Source of the DNA: Dipteris shenzhenensis
Taxonomy: Eukaryota; Polypodiophyta; Polypodiopsida; Gleicheniales
Reading direction: 5' to 3' (one strand)
Length of the DNA stretch: 64,000 nt
Assembly: GCA_047967505.1 (NCBI GenBank)
Contig: CM106539.1
Shown in pieces: positions 1 to 9,389 of this stretch. The notes under the pieces were generated by a model. It saw only the letters and a list, made by a program, of their open reading frames with translations, was not told where the DNA came from and did no database searches. Positions within the stretch are counted from its first letter, which is position 1. Each line of letters opens with the position of its first letter. A program made the position numbers and the translations under genes.

Positions 1-354
1 TTTCATGGGAATAACATCCCCTGTGTCTATGTTGATGAGTTACAGGCAAAAGCAAACAAGCTGAACCTCCTGCAACTTGCTATGCAGGTCTTCAGCAAAA
101 GGGAACGAACGTCGTTGTTGGCAATTTCAGAGAATGATAACCTCATTTTACCAGTTCAGCCAGTCTAGCAGTGGAATGATGGGTTGGAATTTGGAAAATC
201 CAGGCAACTAGGGCAGTAGTCCACTGCTAGAGAAACGGCATCACTCAGCAATTTGCATGCACGGGGCTACAAAAGGATCATGCTAGTAGGGCTCCCCAAG
301 CTCCACTGGTTGGCATGGGGAGGCCCTCTTACATCTTGAAGATGCTCGCTCAAA
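1..354. repeat. Segmental duplication, copy 1, left part
   Basis: This stretch matches 49359-49712 almost base for base, starting with the sequence TTTCATGGGAATAAC. It is the left part of a duplicated block that resumes at 4379 after element A1. I see no convincing exon in it. In the other copy it lies directly beside the lipase-like exon at 49059-49364, so it may be intron or flank of that gene. The window edge hides how far the duplication extends to the left. Confidence 0.9.
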
Positions 355-384
355 CACAACAACACAAAGCAACTATAGACGCGC
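355..384 (+). repeat. Left terminal inverted repeat of A1
   Basis: It starts CACAACAACACAAAGCA and ends in ATAGACGCGC. The partner is 4349-4378 on the opposite strand; the two differ at three of 30 positions. The last ten bases are already one copy of the subterminal motif. Confidence 0.92.
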
Positions 385-680
385 TTGGTAGACGCGCAAA
401 ATAGCGGGCGCGTCTATAGGCGTTGCTTTAGTAGAGAAATTACGGGCGCGTCTATAGGCGCGTCTAAAAGCTCGTTTATTTGCGCATAAATCACCGCGTT
501 TATTTGCGCGTTTGACCTGAGAAAATACGGGCCCGTTTAACATCCCGTTCATTAGCGTGTCTATCTGCGCGTGTATTTGTGTGTGTATTTGTGCATTTAT
601 TTGCGCGTTTACACTGAGAGTCAGACGCGCATTTAGACGCGTAAATAGACGCGCTCCAGAGAATACAGAAAGTGAGATTT
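369..680. repeat. Left subterminal repeats of A1 (GCGTCTATAGACGC family)
   Basis: There are about 15 variants of a short motif of the type GCGCGTCTATAGGCG or TAGACGCGC in both orientations, many centred on the palindrome GCGTCTATAGACGC. Such arrays are the binding sites of the second protein in En/Spm; here that role is inferred for ORF2. CpG content is much higher than in the flanks. Confidence 0.88.
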
Positions 681-821
681 TGGTGTACATCATTGCTTTC
701 CAAACATTGCCCATGATTACCAAAGTACATAATTTTTTGCAAGCCCACATATACAAGAATTAAGTGAAATGAGGAGAATGAGACAATATGTAAAATAGTT
801 TTGCCAATATCAATTGTGGGG

Positions 822-2108
822 CTACGGTTCAATCTCATCCTCAATGAGATCAACCCTTGCCAAACTATCTACTTCAAAATCCAAACAATTGTTTAGATCT
901 ACAAATACAGTCAACCCACTACTACTTGTGCCACTCATGTGCTCATCGAAATCAACATCTCCAATGGTAGGCTCGTCCTCACGGGTAATGTCGGCCTCAA
1001 TATCTATATCTCCTATCTCATGATCATCCTCCTCTCTTGTACGACGGTCATCATCACGTCCATGGTCATGATCATCCTCCATACGCTCCATATTAGTAAA
1101 TGTACTATACATCACTTTGGAACGTGGCATAATAGGTATGACATGCCACCATCTATTATTATCCACCATTGGTTGATAGACAACCTAATTCAAACACAAA
1201 TACAATCATGTTACTTTTCTTGCATCAAATATTTAAAAGCGAGTATTTTTATGTGTGTGCACAGTACCTGTTCACATTGTTGCGGTAGTACTAGTGTGTC
1301 CTTCCTACTTTGCCAAAACTTTGTGGAGTCAATAGTTACAAAGCCACTTGCATGACGTTTGATTGTTGCATTAGGGCCTCTTTCCACCACATCCTTAAAC
1401 CACTTTACATCCAAAACATACAGAAAGAAGCGTCGAAAGTCAAGCATAATGATATCTTGGATTATGCCACAATAATCATCCATGGCTCCATTGGCTCCCT
1501 CAAAGCTAGCAATGACGCCGCAATCTTGTGTGTTTCTCTTATCATCAATCCGTTGTGTTCAAAAATGCTTGCCCTCACACCATATAGCATTGAACATAGT
1601 GCACTACACCAAGAAAAAATCAATTAAATAAGCAATCTAAATTATAAAAAGCTCCTAACTTATGCATAACATTCTATATACCGACCTTGCTCATGCATCC
1701 CCTAGCATACTCCCATTCTTCCATTGTGATATGCATCCCCTCGTCTTTCTCTGCTTTCTCCATTTCATCAAGTAGCCAATCCATATGAATATCCTTTGGA
1801 AGTGCTCTTAGATGCTGAGGGTATGGCACACGAGATCCGTGGTGTGTACAAAAGAGGGCCCTTTCTTCTTGTCTTCTTGCCTTTGCATCCTCGTATCTTG
1901 TCACCCATCTTTTCATCACATCACTATTAAGCACGCAAAAGAGGTTGATCCTATTACGCAACTCCGTGTCTATTACTTTGTTGCGTCCTTTTCCTTGAGG
2001 CACAATAGAGGTCATCCTTAGGTCTTCATCATCTCTCCATAGTCGTGGGAGAGAGCTATCCACATCAACAAGAAACTCAGAAATATATACAAGTGACTCT
2101 TGTACCAA
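822..2108 (-). pseudogene. CACTA transposase, C-terminal part (DUF4218 tail, DUF4216, acidic tail)
   Basis: Three exons are readable on the minus strand: about 2108-1690, about 1605-1268 and 1184-822. The first resembles the tail of DUF4218. The second shows the DUF4216 core, with DDYCGIIQDIIMLDF, a VKWFKDV segment and a final LPQQCEQV. The third opens with a WWHVIP segment and ends in a strongly acidic stretch. The intron after the second exon has a GTACTG donor and a TTAG acceptor. A TGA interrupts the start of the DUF4216 exon. The catalytic Transposase_21 domain is absent: the frame stops at the central repeats, so the element has lost the front of the gene. The same three-exon end is seen at 43562-45100. 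Confidence 0.8.
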
Positions 2109-2262
2109 CCAACCCTCGGACTGTTAGACGGGCTGATAGACGTGCTTTTAAACGCACTGTTAGACGGACTGTTAGACGCGCTTTTACTTGAATTGTTAAA
2201 CGCTCTGTTAGACGCGTCTATAGACGCGCAGATCAGATGGGTCTATAGACACACTCTGACAG
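2109..2262. promoter_or_regulatory. Central palindromic repeat cluster of A1
   Basis: About ten copies of TAGACGCGC-like motifs (for example TTAGACGGGCTGATAGACG) sit between the minus-strand transposase and the plus-strand ORF2. They are the same motif as in the two subterminal arrays. The position suggests a shared divergent promoter or operator region, but it could also be a displaced element end left by the deletion that removed the transposase front. Confidence 0.6.
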
Positions 2263-2329
2263 AGCCTGTTTTTTTTTCCCCTTTCTTCTCAGCTCCCAAA
2301 GTAATAGATTTGTTTCCTATTTTCCAGTT

Positions 2330-3759
2330 CAAGATGTGGCCAGGAAGTGCTTCTAGTTCACCTAATCCGCGGGAATCGATTTGAAAGGATTTATATAATC
2401 TTTTAGGGCACCCACCTAGTCTTGCAGAGTTATACGGGTATATGACGGGTACCCTTAACACTCCCCAGGAGTCGGCACTACAGACTCCGAGCCACCCCAC
2501 ACTGCCTGAGATCACCCCAGCGGAGTCCGCACAGCCGTCTTATGCCCCTTCCCTCGTACCGTCTTATGCCCCTTCCCCCATGCCGTCTTATGTCCCTTCT
2601 GCCATCCCGTCTTATGCCCCTTCCCCCATGCCGTCACGAGGTCCTTCTGTCTCGGCGAGCCGTCGACGTGATCCCCAGCCGTCGAGACTCGGTTCTCCAG
2701 GTCAGCGTAGTCCCGTGCAGTCCCCAGCTACGAGTGGCCAGCGTACGAGCTCGACACGACAGGGTAGCAGGCGTAGTAGCAGGGAGAGCGGTGGCGGATG
2801 CTGCTTTGGGCCATGTGGCGGTGAGGAGGAGGATGATTCAGATGATTTAGACGTGCCTCTGGGTGATGGTACGATTTATTATGACATCACTCAGACAGGA
2901 GGCATCTTGATGGATGCGCGGGGGAAGGACATCATGGCCTTTATGCGCTCTGTAATTGCTAACAATTACAGAGATTGCTTTATCCACTATAAAGACCACC
3001 CAAAGAGGTTGGTTGAGGAGACCCTCGTTGCTGTTCGCTCTAGGTATCCTAACCCCCCCAATCGCCAGTTCACAGATAAATGGGGGAAGTCAAAGATTGT
3101 TACGATACTTAGCAATAAAAGATCTTCCTTAAAAGGCAGGCACTAGCGGAGCTTGCTAGGCTTGAGGCAGGTCAACCTCCAAGGGGCCCGCCCCACACCG
3201 CTCACAAGCGTGAGTGGAAGAAGGCAATGAAGTCAGCGAGGGAGGACCCCAGTCTGCAGCACGTGGAGGCACGGAGGATCCAGATGGAGGAATATGGAAG
3301 CGCACATTTTGGAGCAGGGGGTGTTGAATCATGGGAGGCCCAATTTGTAAGTATCGATCTCAAATTATATTGCTTATGTAGTTTATTAGGAGGTTGGTTG
3401 TTTCTTTGTACTAATCCCTCCACAAAGTGTATCGCGGTCATGCAGCTTGAGATCGTGGGCAGATACCCTACTCCAGTGGAGACAGCCTACCACCGCCACC
3501 ATCGCAGAGGAGATACATGGAGGCACTTCTATGATGACGGGTTGATTACTGAGGAGGAGTATACCCGAGCTACTGGACAAGCCCCCCAGGTATTTGAAAG
3601 TAATTAAATAATGCCAAAATTATAAGTAAAGATTTGATTTTTCATACATTGATATATGTTGTCCATTGTTTACAGCCCCATGCACAAGACGACGAGGAAG
3701 ACGAGGAAGGAGGTGCAGAAGGGAGCGCAGAAGGGAGCGTGGAAGGTAGCGAGGATTAG
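2330..3759 (+). pseudogene. CACTA ORF2 of A1 (second element-encoded protein)
   Basis: The frame opens after a TTTTCCAG acceptor near 2329 and has a clear ATG at 2442. It starts with a Ser/Pro-rich region holding repeats of the type PSYAPSPMP, then a conserved block with ARGKDIMAFMR and SRYPNPPN, then an EWKKAMKS segment. Exons 3446-3589 and 3676-3759 follow, with GTAAGT and GTATTT donors and TGCAG and TACAG acceptors. The protein ends in a run of Asp/Glu/Gly. A one-base loss near 3130, seen by comparison with A2 (62318-63775), breaks the main exon, and stops lie upstream of 2442. ORF2 homologues occur at 11491, 18527 and 62318. It resembles plant Transposase_24 (Ptta/En/Spm) proteins in layout; DNA binding to the subterminal palindromes is inferred. 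Confidence 0.75.
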
Positions 3760-3785
3760 TCGTAGAAGTAGTGCTACTATTCTTT

Positions 3786-3935
3786 TTTGTACTTAAAGCC
3801 ACTGGCTTGGCTTCATGCCTCTTGTATATAGACTCCTCTTATTTTTTGTACTTGAAGCCACATGACATGGCTTAGCTTCCTTATTTTTTGTACTTGAAGC
3901 CACATGACGTGGCTTAGCTTCGTGCTATATGTATA
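3786..3935 (+). repeat. Tandem repeat in ORF2 3' region
   Basis: About two and a half copies of a 45-bp unit containing TTTTTTGTACTTGAAGCCAC and a small hairpin (AAGCCA / TGGCTT). The same unit is present in reverse at 62205-62295 in A2, so it belongs to the element and probably forms its 3' untranslated region. Confidence 0.75.
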
Positions 3936-4116
3936 TACAAGCACTTTTTGAGCTTTCAATTTTATTGCGTTTTGGAGTTGTAATATTTTATTTGGAATTG
4001 TAATTCAAATGCGGTTGGCTATAAGAATTGAATTACAGAATGTGGATATGGGATTCTTGTAACTATATAGCATACACAACATACACAGTACTATTCTGTT
4101 TAATTAAAAAAAAAAA

Positions 4117-4378
4117 GGCGCGTCTATCAGTGCGTTTTAAAACGCGTTTATATCCGCGTCTGTCTGTTCGACTTGCGTCTATACGCACGTTTATAAAAGC
4201 GTTTACAAGCGCGTTTATTTATGCGTCTCTGGGTGCATCTATACACGCGTAAGTCGGATATATAGACGCGCGTATAGACGTGGGTCTCCAGACGCGCAAA
4301 TAGACGCGCCCGTAAGTTTTTTATTTAGTTCATAAAACACGTCTATGCGCGCGTCTATGGGTGCTTTGTCTTGTTGTG
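4117..4378. repeat. Right subterminal repeats and right TIR of A1
   Basis: A second dense array of GCGTCTAT and TAGACGCG motifs in both orientations, ending in the right TIR at 4349-4378 (CTTTGTCTTGTTGTG on the plus strand). The flanking AAA at 4379-4381 is the target duplication. Confidence 0.9.
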
Positions 4379-4381
4379 AAA

Positions 4382-4900
4382 TACAAAGTGACCCTATGCA
4401 ATTCCCAGGCCATACCAAGCCTGGGCTTACCAATCTGTAGACTGATTATGAAAATATCTTACATGGACATGTGAAATAGGTGGATATCTCAAAAAGAGAT
4501 CTCCATATTGAGCATCGAGAAGGCTAGGGTGGAATCCATCGAAGCCGTATGCTTGCTTGAGAAGCACTTTCCCTCGAGCATTATGACAACTCAAGTCCAC
4601 TTGCTTGTGCACATAGTTCATGAGGTGGCTATTGCAGGTACCATTCATAGTCGATGGATGTTTTTTCTCGAGCGGTTTATAAAAACTTTGAAGGGTTTTG
4701 TAAGACAGAGCAAGACCAGAAGCAAGCATGGTAGAGGGATGGCTTGTGCAAGAGTCATTAGTATATATCACGGAGTTTCTTGCATCCATGGATCCCAATA
4801 TGCCGCAAGCTTGGCATAACAAGGATGATGATCGCATCGTTGGCGAGGTTCCCTAAGGAAAAGGGATTGAAAGAAAGATGAGCGAAGAGCAAATGGAGAA
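4382..4900 (+). pseudogene. CACTA transposase fragment (DUF4218 core)
   Basis: Translation of 4508-4819 gives a DUF4218 core: CLLEKHFPSSIMTTQVHLLVH, then SRWMFFLERFIKTLKGF. It matches the family C transposase at 43562 onwards, including the bases up to GAGCAAATGGAGAA, where similarity stops and copia sequence begins at 4901. The frame shifts after the core. It is read opposite to the copia segment and to the family B transposase further right, so it comes from a different element. The same fragment recurs at 49713-50231. Confidence 0.78.
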
Positions 4901-7900
4901 TGCCTCGCAAGAAGCAAAGCATGCAGATTTGTACTCGGCCTCGGTAGAAGAAAGAGCAACTATGGGTTGCTTCTTGCTGACCCATGACACAACTCTAGAT
5001 CCAAGTAAGAAACAGTACCCTATCACTGATCTCCTGCTATCCACGTCTCCTGCCCAATCCGAGTCACAGAATCCGGTCAAGATGTTGCCCTTGGTATAGG
5101 TGATGCCATAATCAAGTGTGCCTTTGATGTATTTCAGCACCTACATCCCTGCCCTCCAATGGTTCTCCCAGGGCTTATTGGAAAACCTGCTAAGTACCAA
5201 TCGCAAAGCTAATGTCCGGCTGTGTGTTGCACAGGTAGATCAAGCTGCCCACAAGCCTTCTGTACTTCACTTCGTCCACCAATGGTGATGAATCCTCGTT
5301 TGAGAGCTTTGCATCAACCTCCATAGGGGTACCAACTGTCTTGCACTCAGCCATGCCAAATGCCTTCAGTATCTCTCCAACATACTTCAGCTATGAAATG
5401 AAGATCTGTTTCGGCTCCTGCCAAACTTCAATCCCCAAACAAAAATGCATTAGTCCGAGGTCTATCATTTCAAACTCTCTTCCTAGCAAATGCTTCGTCT
5501 GTGAGATATTTTCTTCATGGTTCCCTGTTATGACAAGGTCATCCGCATAAAGGACCACGATCATACACCTGCCTCATTCTCTGAAGATATACAAATTTGC
5601 ATCAGATGGGCTCCTCCTGAACCCGTTTTGCAGAAAGTAGGCATCAATTCGCTGGTACCACACTCGTGGGGCCTGTTTCAACCTGTAAAGTGCCTTCTTC
5701 AGTTTGCAGACTTTACCTTTTGAACTGAGGGTCTCAAAACCTGGTGGTTGTTCCACGTACACCTCCTCCTCGAGATCTCCATTCAGAAAGGCAGATTTCA
5801 CATCCATCTGAAACACGGGCCAACTTCCCTGGGCAGCTAAAGCCAAAACACTGTGAATTGTGGTTAGTCGAGCTGTGGGAGCAAAAGTATCTTGATAATC
5901 AAGACCATGTACCTGTGCAAATCCTTTTGCCACGAGCTGAGCCTCATACTTATCCAACGTACCGTCAGACTTGTACTTGACCTTGTACACCCACTTGGTT
6001 CCGATTACCTAACGTTTTAGTGGTCGATCCACAAGGTCCCAATTGTTGTTCTTCATTATGGAGCCATACTCCAACTGCATAGCCTCCATCCACCTCTCAT
6101 CACGCTGTGCCTCTTCAAGACACTTGGGTTCATCAGCACGGATCGCTTCTGTCATCAAAGCATAGTTGACCAAGTGTTCCTGCGCCCTTCTTTGCTCCTC
6201 TAATCTCTTAGACCAGCGGTGTTCAGACGGTTCCTCCTCAATGGCTAGAGGTTGTCTACCATCCAAAACTTGCTTTACCCACTTCAGAAATGCTCGTTGC
6301 CATTGTGGTTCTGCAGGCTCTTCTTCATCTTCTTTGTCTTGAATCCTCCCAAGCACCATTGAGGGAGCTCGGTCTGCTATTGGTGGCGGTACTGGATGGA
6401 TATCCTGGTCCTAGTTGTCTGGGAAGGAAGCATCCTCCTCCAATTGATGCGGCTATTTTGAGAAGACCACATCGCGACTTACAATTACCTTCTTGGTAAC
6501 ATGGTTATAGAGACGGTAACCCTTTGCCTCTTCACTGTAGCCCAAGAAAATACACTTCCAGCTCTTTGGTTCCCATTTGGTCCTGGTAGCATTAGGGACA
6601 TGCACAAAATAGTCACATCCAAAAACTCTAAAATGTGCAGCTAAAGGTTTCTTACCGGAAAAGGCTTGTAGTGGAGTCATCCCATTCACAGCCTTTGTGT
6701 AGCTACGATTCAAGATGTAAACTGTAGTGTTACATGCTTCATCCTAGAAAGTCTTTGGCAAATCTTTCCCTTTCATCATACTTTGTCCCATTTCACAGAT
6801 GACGTGCATCTTGCGTTCTGCTACTCCATTTTGCTGTGATGTATGCGGTGGGGGTTTCTGCCTCTTGATTTCGTGACTTTTGCAATAACTTTCGAATTCA
6901 GTCGATGTGAACTCTCCACCTCTGTCTGATCTCAACTTCTTCACCTTCCTCCCTGATTCTTTCTCGACCATTACATGCCATTCCTTGAACCTACTGAAAG
7001 CCTCGTCTTTCGTCTTCAGGAAGTATATTCATATCCTTCTATTGTAGTCGTCGATCAATGTCATGAAGTAGTAGGAACCACCCAAAGCTTCCGTCTCCAT
7101 CTTTCTGCAGAGGTCCATGTGAACGAGCTCTAGAGGAGCCTTTGCCTTGTTGGCCTCTTTAGGAAAGGGATGCCGATGCTGCTTGCCCATCATGCAAGCT
7201 TCACATACATCGGGCAGATCTAAAATTTCTGGTAGGTTTGCAATCATTCCACTTTTATGCATCTCCTTCAAAGAACTAAGGTTTAGATGACCAAACCTCT
7301 CATGCCAAAGCTTAGTGTTCTTCACATCTGCTCAAGCACTGAAAGCTGAGAGTTTGTAAATGTTGTTGCGCCGTGTACCTTTACCAATGACCTTTCCTTG
7401 AAGATCCAGGATCTGTGCACCATTCTTATCGAATTGAACTTTGAGGTCCCGATCCGTGATCGCAAAAATGGACAACAAGTTCCTCTTGATATCTGGCACA
7501 TAAAGAACATCAGACAACTGTTTTACAACTCCATCTGACTTGAGAGCAATCGTACCTTTTCCTTTTGCTGGACATTTTGCATCATTGCCGACTGCTACCA
7601 TGATGTCATTCCCTACCAGCTGTAGAGAGGTATACCAATCCTTCCGACTGGTCATGTGGCACGATGCACCACTGTCAATGATCCAAGGTTCCATCCGTAG
7701 GTACATGAACTGCTTCCATGCAAATCTCCTCAATTTCTATGAACAGCTCTATTGGTGCTGCTTACACGTTGTTGCTGGACTCTTTCTTTACTCCGTTCTT
7801 CTCATCTGCAATCTTCTTTTGGCACTCATTTTCCTTGTGCCCTGTCTTGTGGCAATAGAAGCCCTTGATCTTCTTCTTTCTCTTTTTATCATCAGAAGAA

Positions 7901-8570
7901 GATGGGTTACCAGAGTCCTTATCCTTACCTTTCTTTGATCTGGTCCAGAAAGCCGAATCTTCTCCAATCCTCATCTTTTGATGCATCTCCTCCTCTAGAA
8001 GCATCGCGTTGAGATCCTCAAAGTTGAGGGATGGATTTTTATTCTGCATATTCAGCACTGTAACAAGACCATCGTACTTTGGTGGGAGAATCCGTGTGCA
8101 CCTTCATGCTAGATTCTCGCTGGTAATGGTGATGCCAATCGCAGTCATCTGATCGTGCAGATTCTTTACCCTGGTGATGAACTTCTCTGCCGCTTCAAAC
8201 TCCGACAACTTCTCGTTTGCGAGTTGAGTTCCAGATTTTGAATCTGCGTTTGATTAGTGGTCTCGTACTGATTTTTCAAGACCGTCCATGCCTCCTCCAC
8301 TGTGGTGACATGTTGAATGAACACCATGACGGAATCACTAACACTGCAGACAATAGAACACAGCGCATCTGCATTTCTTCTTGTCCACGCGAGAATCTCA
8401 TCCACAGTTGGTACTATCTATTGTCCTGCATTGGCTAGATTCGATCTCGCAACTGGCTCACATCCATCTTAGTAGCAGTGTCCCAAAGCTCATATGCGCT
8501 TAGGATGGTCTTCATCTTGAACTTGGAGAGTGGATAGTTAGAGCCGTCCAACTTTCTGCTTTCACCGAGT
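4901..8570 (-). mobile_element. Ty1/copia gag-pol segment without LTRs, copy 1
   Basis: Read on the minus strand, the copia order is complete: gag (KLDGSNYPL near 8540), a zinc knuckle near 7830, protease (IIDSGASCHM near 7690), integrase (HERFGH, CEACMMGK, SDRGGEF, TSQQNGVAERK), reverse transcriptase (FQMDVKSAFLNG; YADD where the family has YVDD) and RNase H (CDSDWAGD, ALSSTEAEY). The first Cys of the CCHC knuckle is Gly. No LTR, primer-binding site or polypurine tract is present. The segment starts a few codons into gag and stops inside RNase H, joined on both sides to CACTA sequence. At least five in-frame stops are shared with copy 2 at 50232-53926, so it was dead before duplication. Confidence 0.93.
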
Positions 8571-9169
8571 CTCAAATCAAACAATATCTAAATAATGAGT
8601 CAAATTAAAGCAAGAGCTAACCTCATTAAAGTCGAGACACTTGTATCCGAGCACCCATACTTTACTTGCAGATTCAAGATTGAGAGACAAGCACGTAGTT
8701 TAGACATCCTAGCACCCTCATAAAATTGTGTTGATTGCAACTCTTGCATTTTGACCTCAGACTCTGACATCACGTGTACATGGGATGTAGTGCCCTAGAA
8801 TACCCTCGTCATCATCCGAGGGACTATAGTCTTGCTCAAAGTGTGAAGGTATATGCATACCCTCGTCAACCTCCTCATCCTGTTTTAAGATTTCGTGTAA
8901 ATATAAGATCTTGTATTTCTTGGTATCCAATAAGAGTGCGAACTTAAATAGCTTTGACTTACCGATAGTCCATCAACAGGTGCAACACCAATGATGGGTA
9001 CTGGTTCGGGCTCCTTCCCATTCATCTTCAAGTGGCTCATGATAATACGATGTTGATGTCATACTTCTCGCTTGCAATGAGTGCAATGATAGTATAACCT
9101 CTCCATAAGCCACTTTGTGCTCCCGGGCGTTGGCGCATCATCGGACGAGCTTCCACTCATCCCTTCCAT
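8571..9169 (-). pseudogene. CACTA family B transposase, N-terminal exons (B1)
   Basis: On the minus strand an ATG at 9169 opens a first exon to 8963 (a GTAAGT donor follows) with SSSDDAPTPGSTKW and HCTHCKREV, the transposase-associated N-terminal type seen again at 57156. The second exon, about 8940-8620, has an acidic region and then RMSKLRACLSILNLQVKYGW. A short deletion near 8795 and a TGA in the first exon break it. Copies are at 53927-54548 and 15415-16064. The rest of the transposase is replaced by the copia segment. Confidence 0.72.
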
Positions 9170-9272
9170 CTACACTTATAAAATCACAACATAAGTTGCA
9201 AGAAAATATATTTATAGTTATAAAATAGCATCTATGAGCTTCCCTTCAACTTAGAATAAAAAGTGTCTTAAA

Positions 9273-9380
9273 GCGTCGCTATATAGCGATGTTTTGCTCT
9301 GTTCCATCGCTATATAGCAATGCTTTTAATTAAAAACGTCACTATATAGCGACGGAAAAGCGTCGCTATATAGCAATGCT
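9273..9380. promoter_or_regulatory. Central palindrome cluster of B1
   Basis: Four copies of GTCGCTATATAGCGAC or close variants lie between the divergent transposase (start 9169) and the ORF2 leader. The same palindrome fills the right subterminal region at 13384-13490. It includes a TATATA core, so it could act both as promoter element and as protein-binding site. The duplicate is at 54655-54765. Confidence 0.7.
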
Positions 9381-9389
9381 ATGGGTTAA

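Larger units (their letters stand above)
355..4378 (+). mobile_element. CACTA-type DNA transposon A1, complete ends
   Basis: A 4024-bp element with terminal inverted repeats that match at 27 of 30 positions (left begins CACAACAACACAAAGCA, right end read inward begins CACAACAAGACAAAGCA). It is flanked by AAA at 352-354 and 4379-4381. The duplicate locus at 49710-49712 has a single AAA and no insert, so the borders and the 3-bp target duplication are read directly. Inside are left subterminal repeats, a transposase 3' half on the minus strand, a central repeat cluster, ORF2 on the plus strand and right subterminal repeats. A 3-bp duplication plus DUF4218/DUF4216 coding fits the CACTA superfamily, although the first five bases are CACAA rather than CACTA. 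Both reading frames are broken, so A1 is non-autonomous. Confidence 0.93.

Noticed and set aside
355-4378. A1 as two separate nested elements because of its central repeats
   Set aside because: A2 has the same repeats in the same position upstream of ORF2, and the empty-site comparison shows a single insertion with one target duplication.
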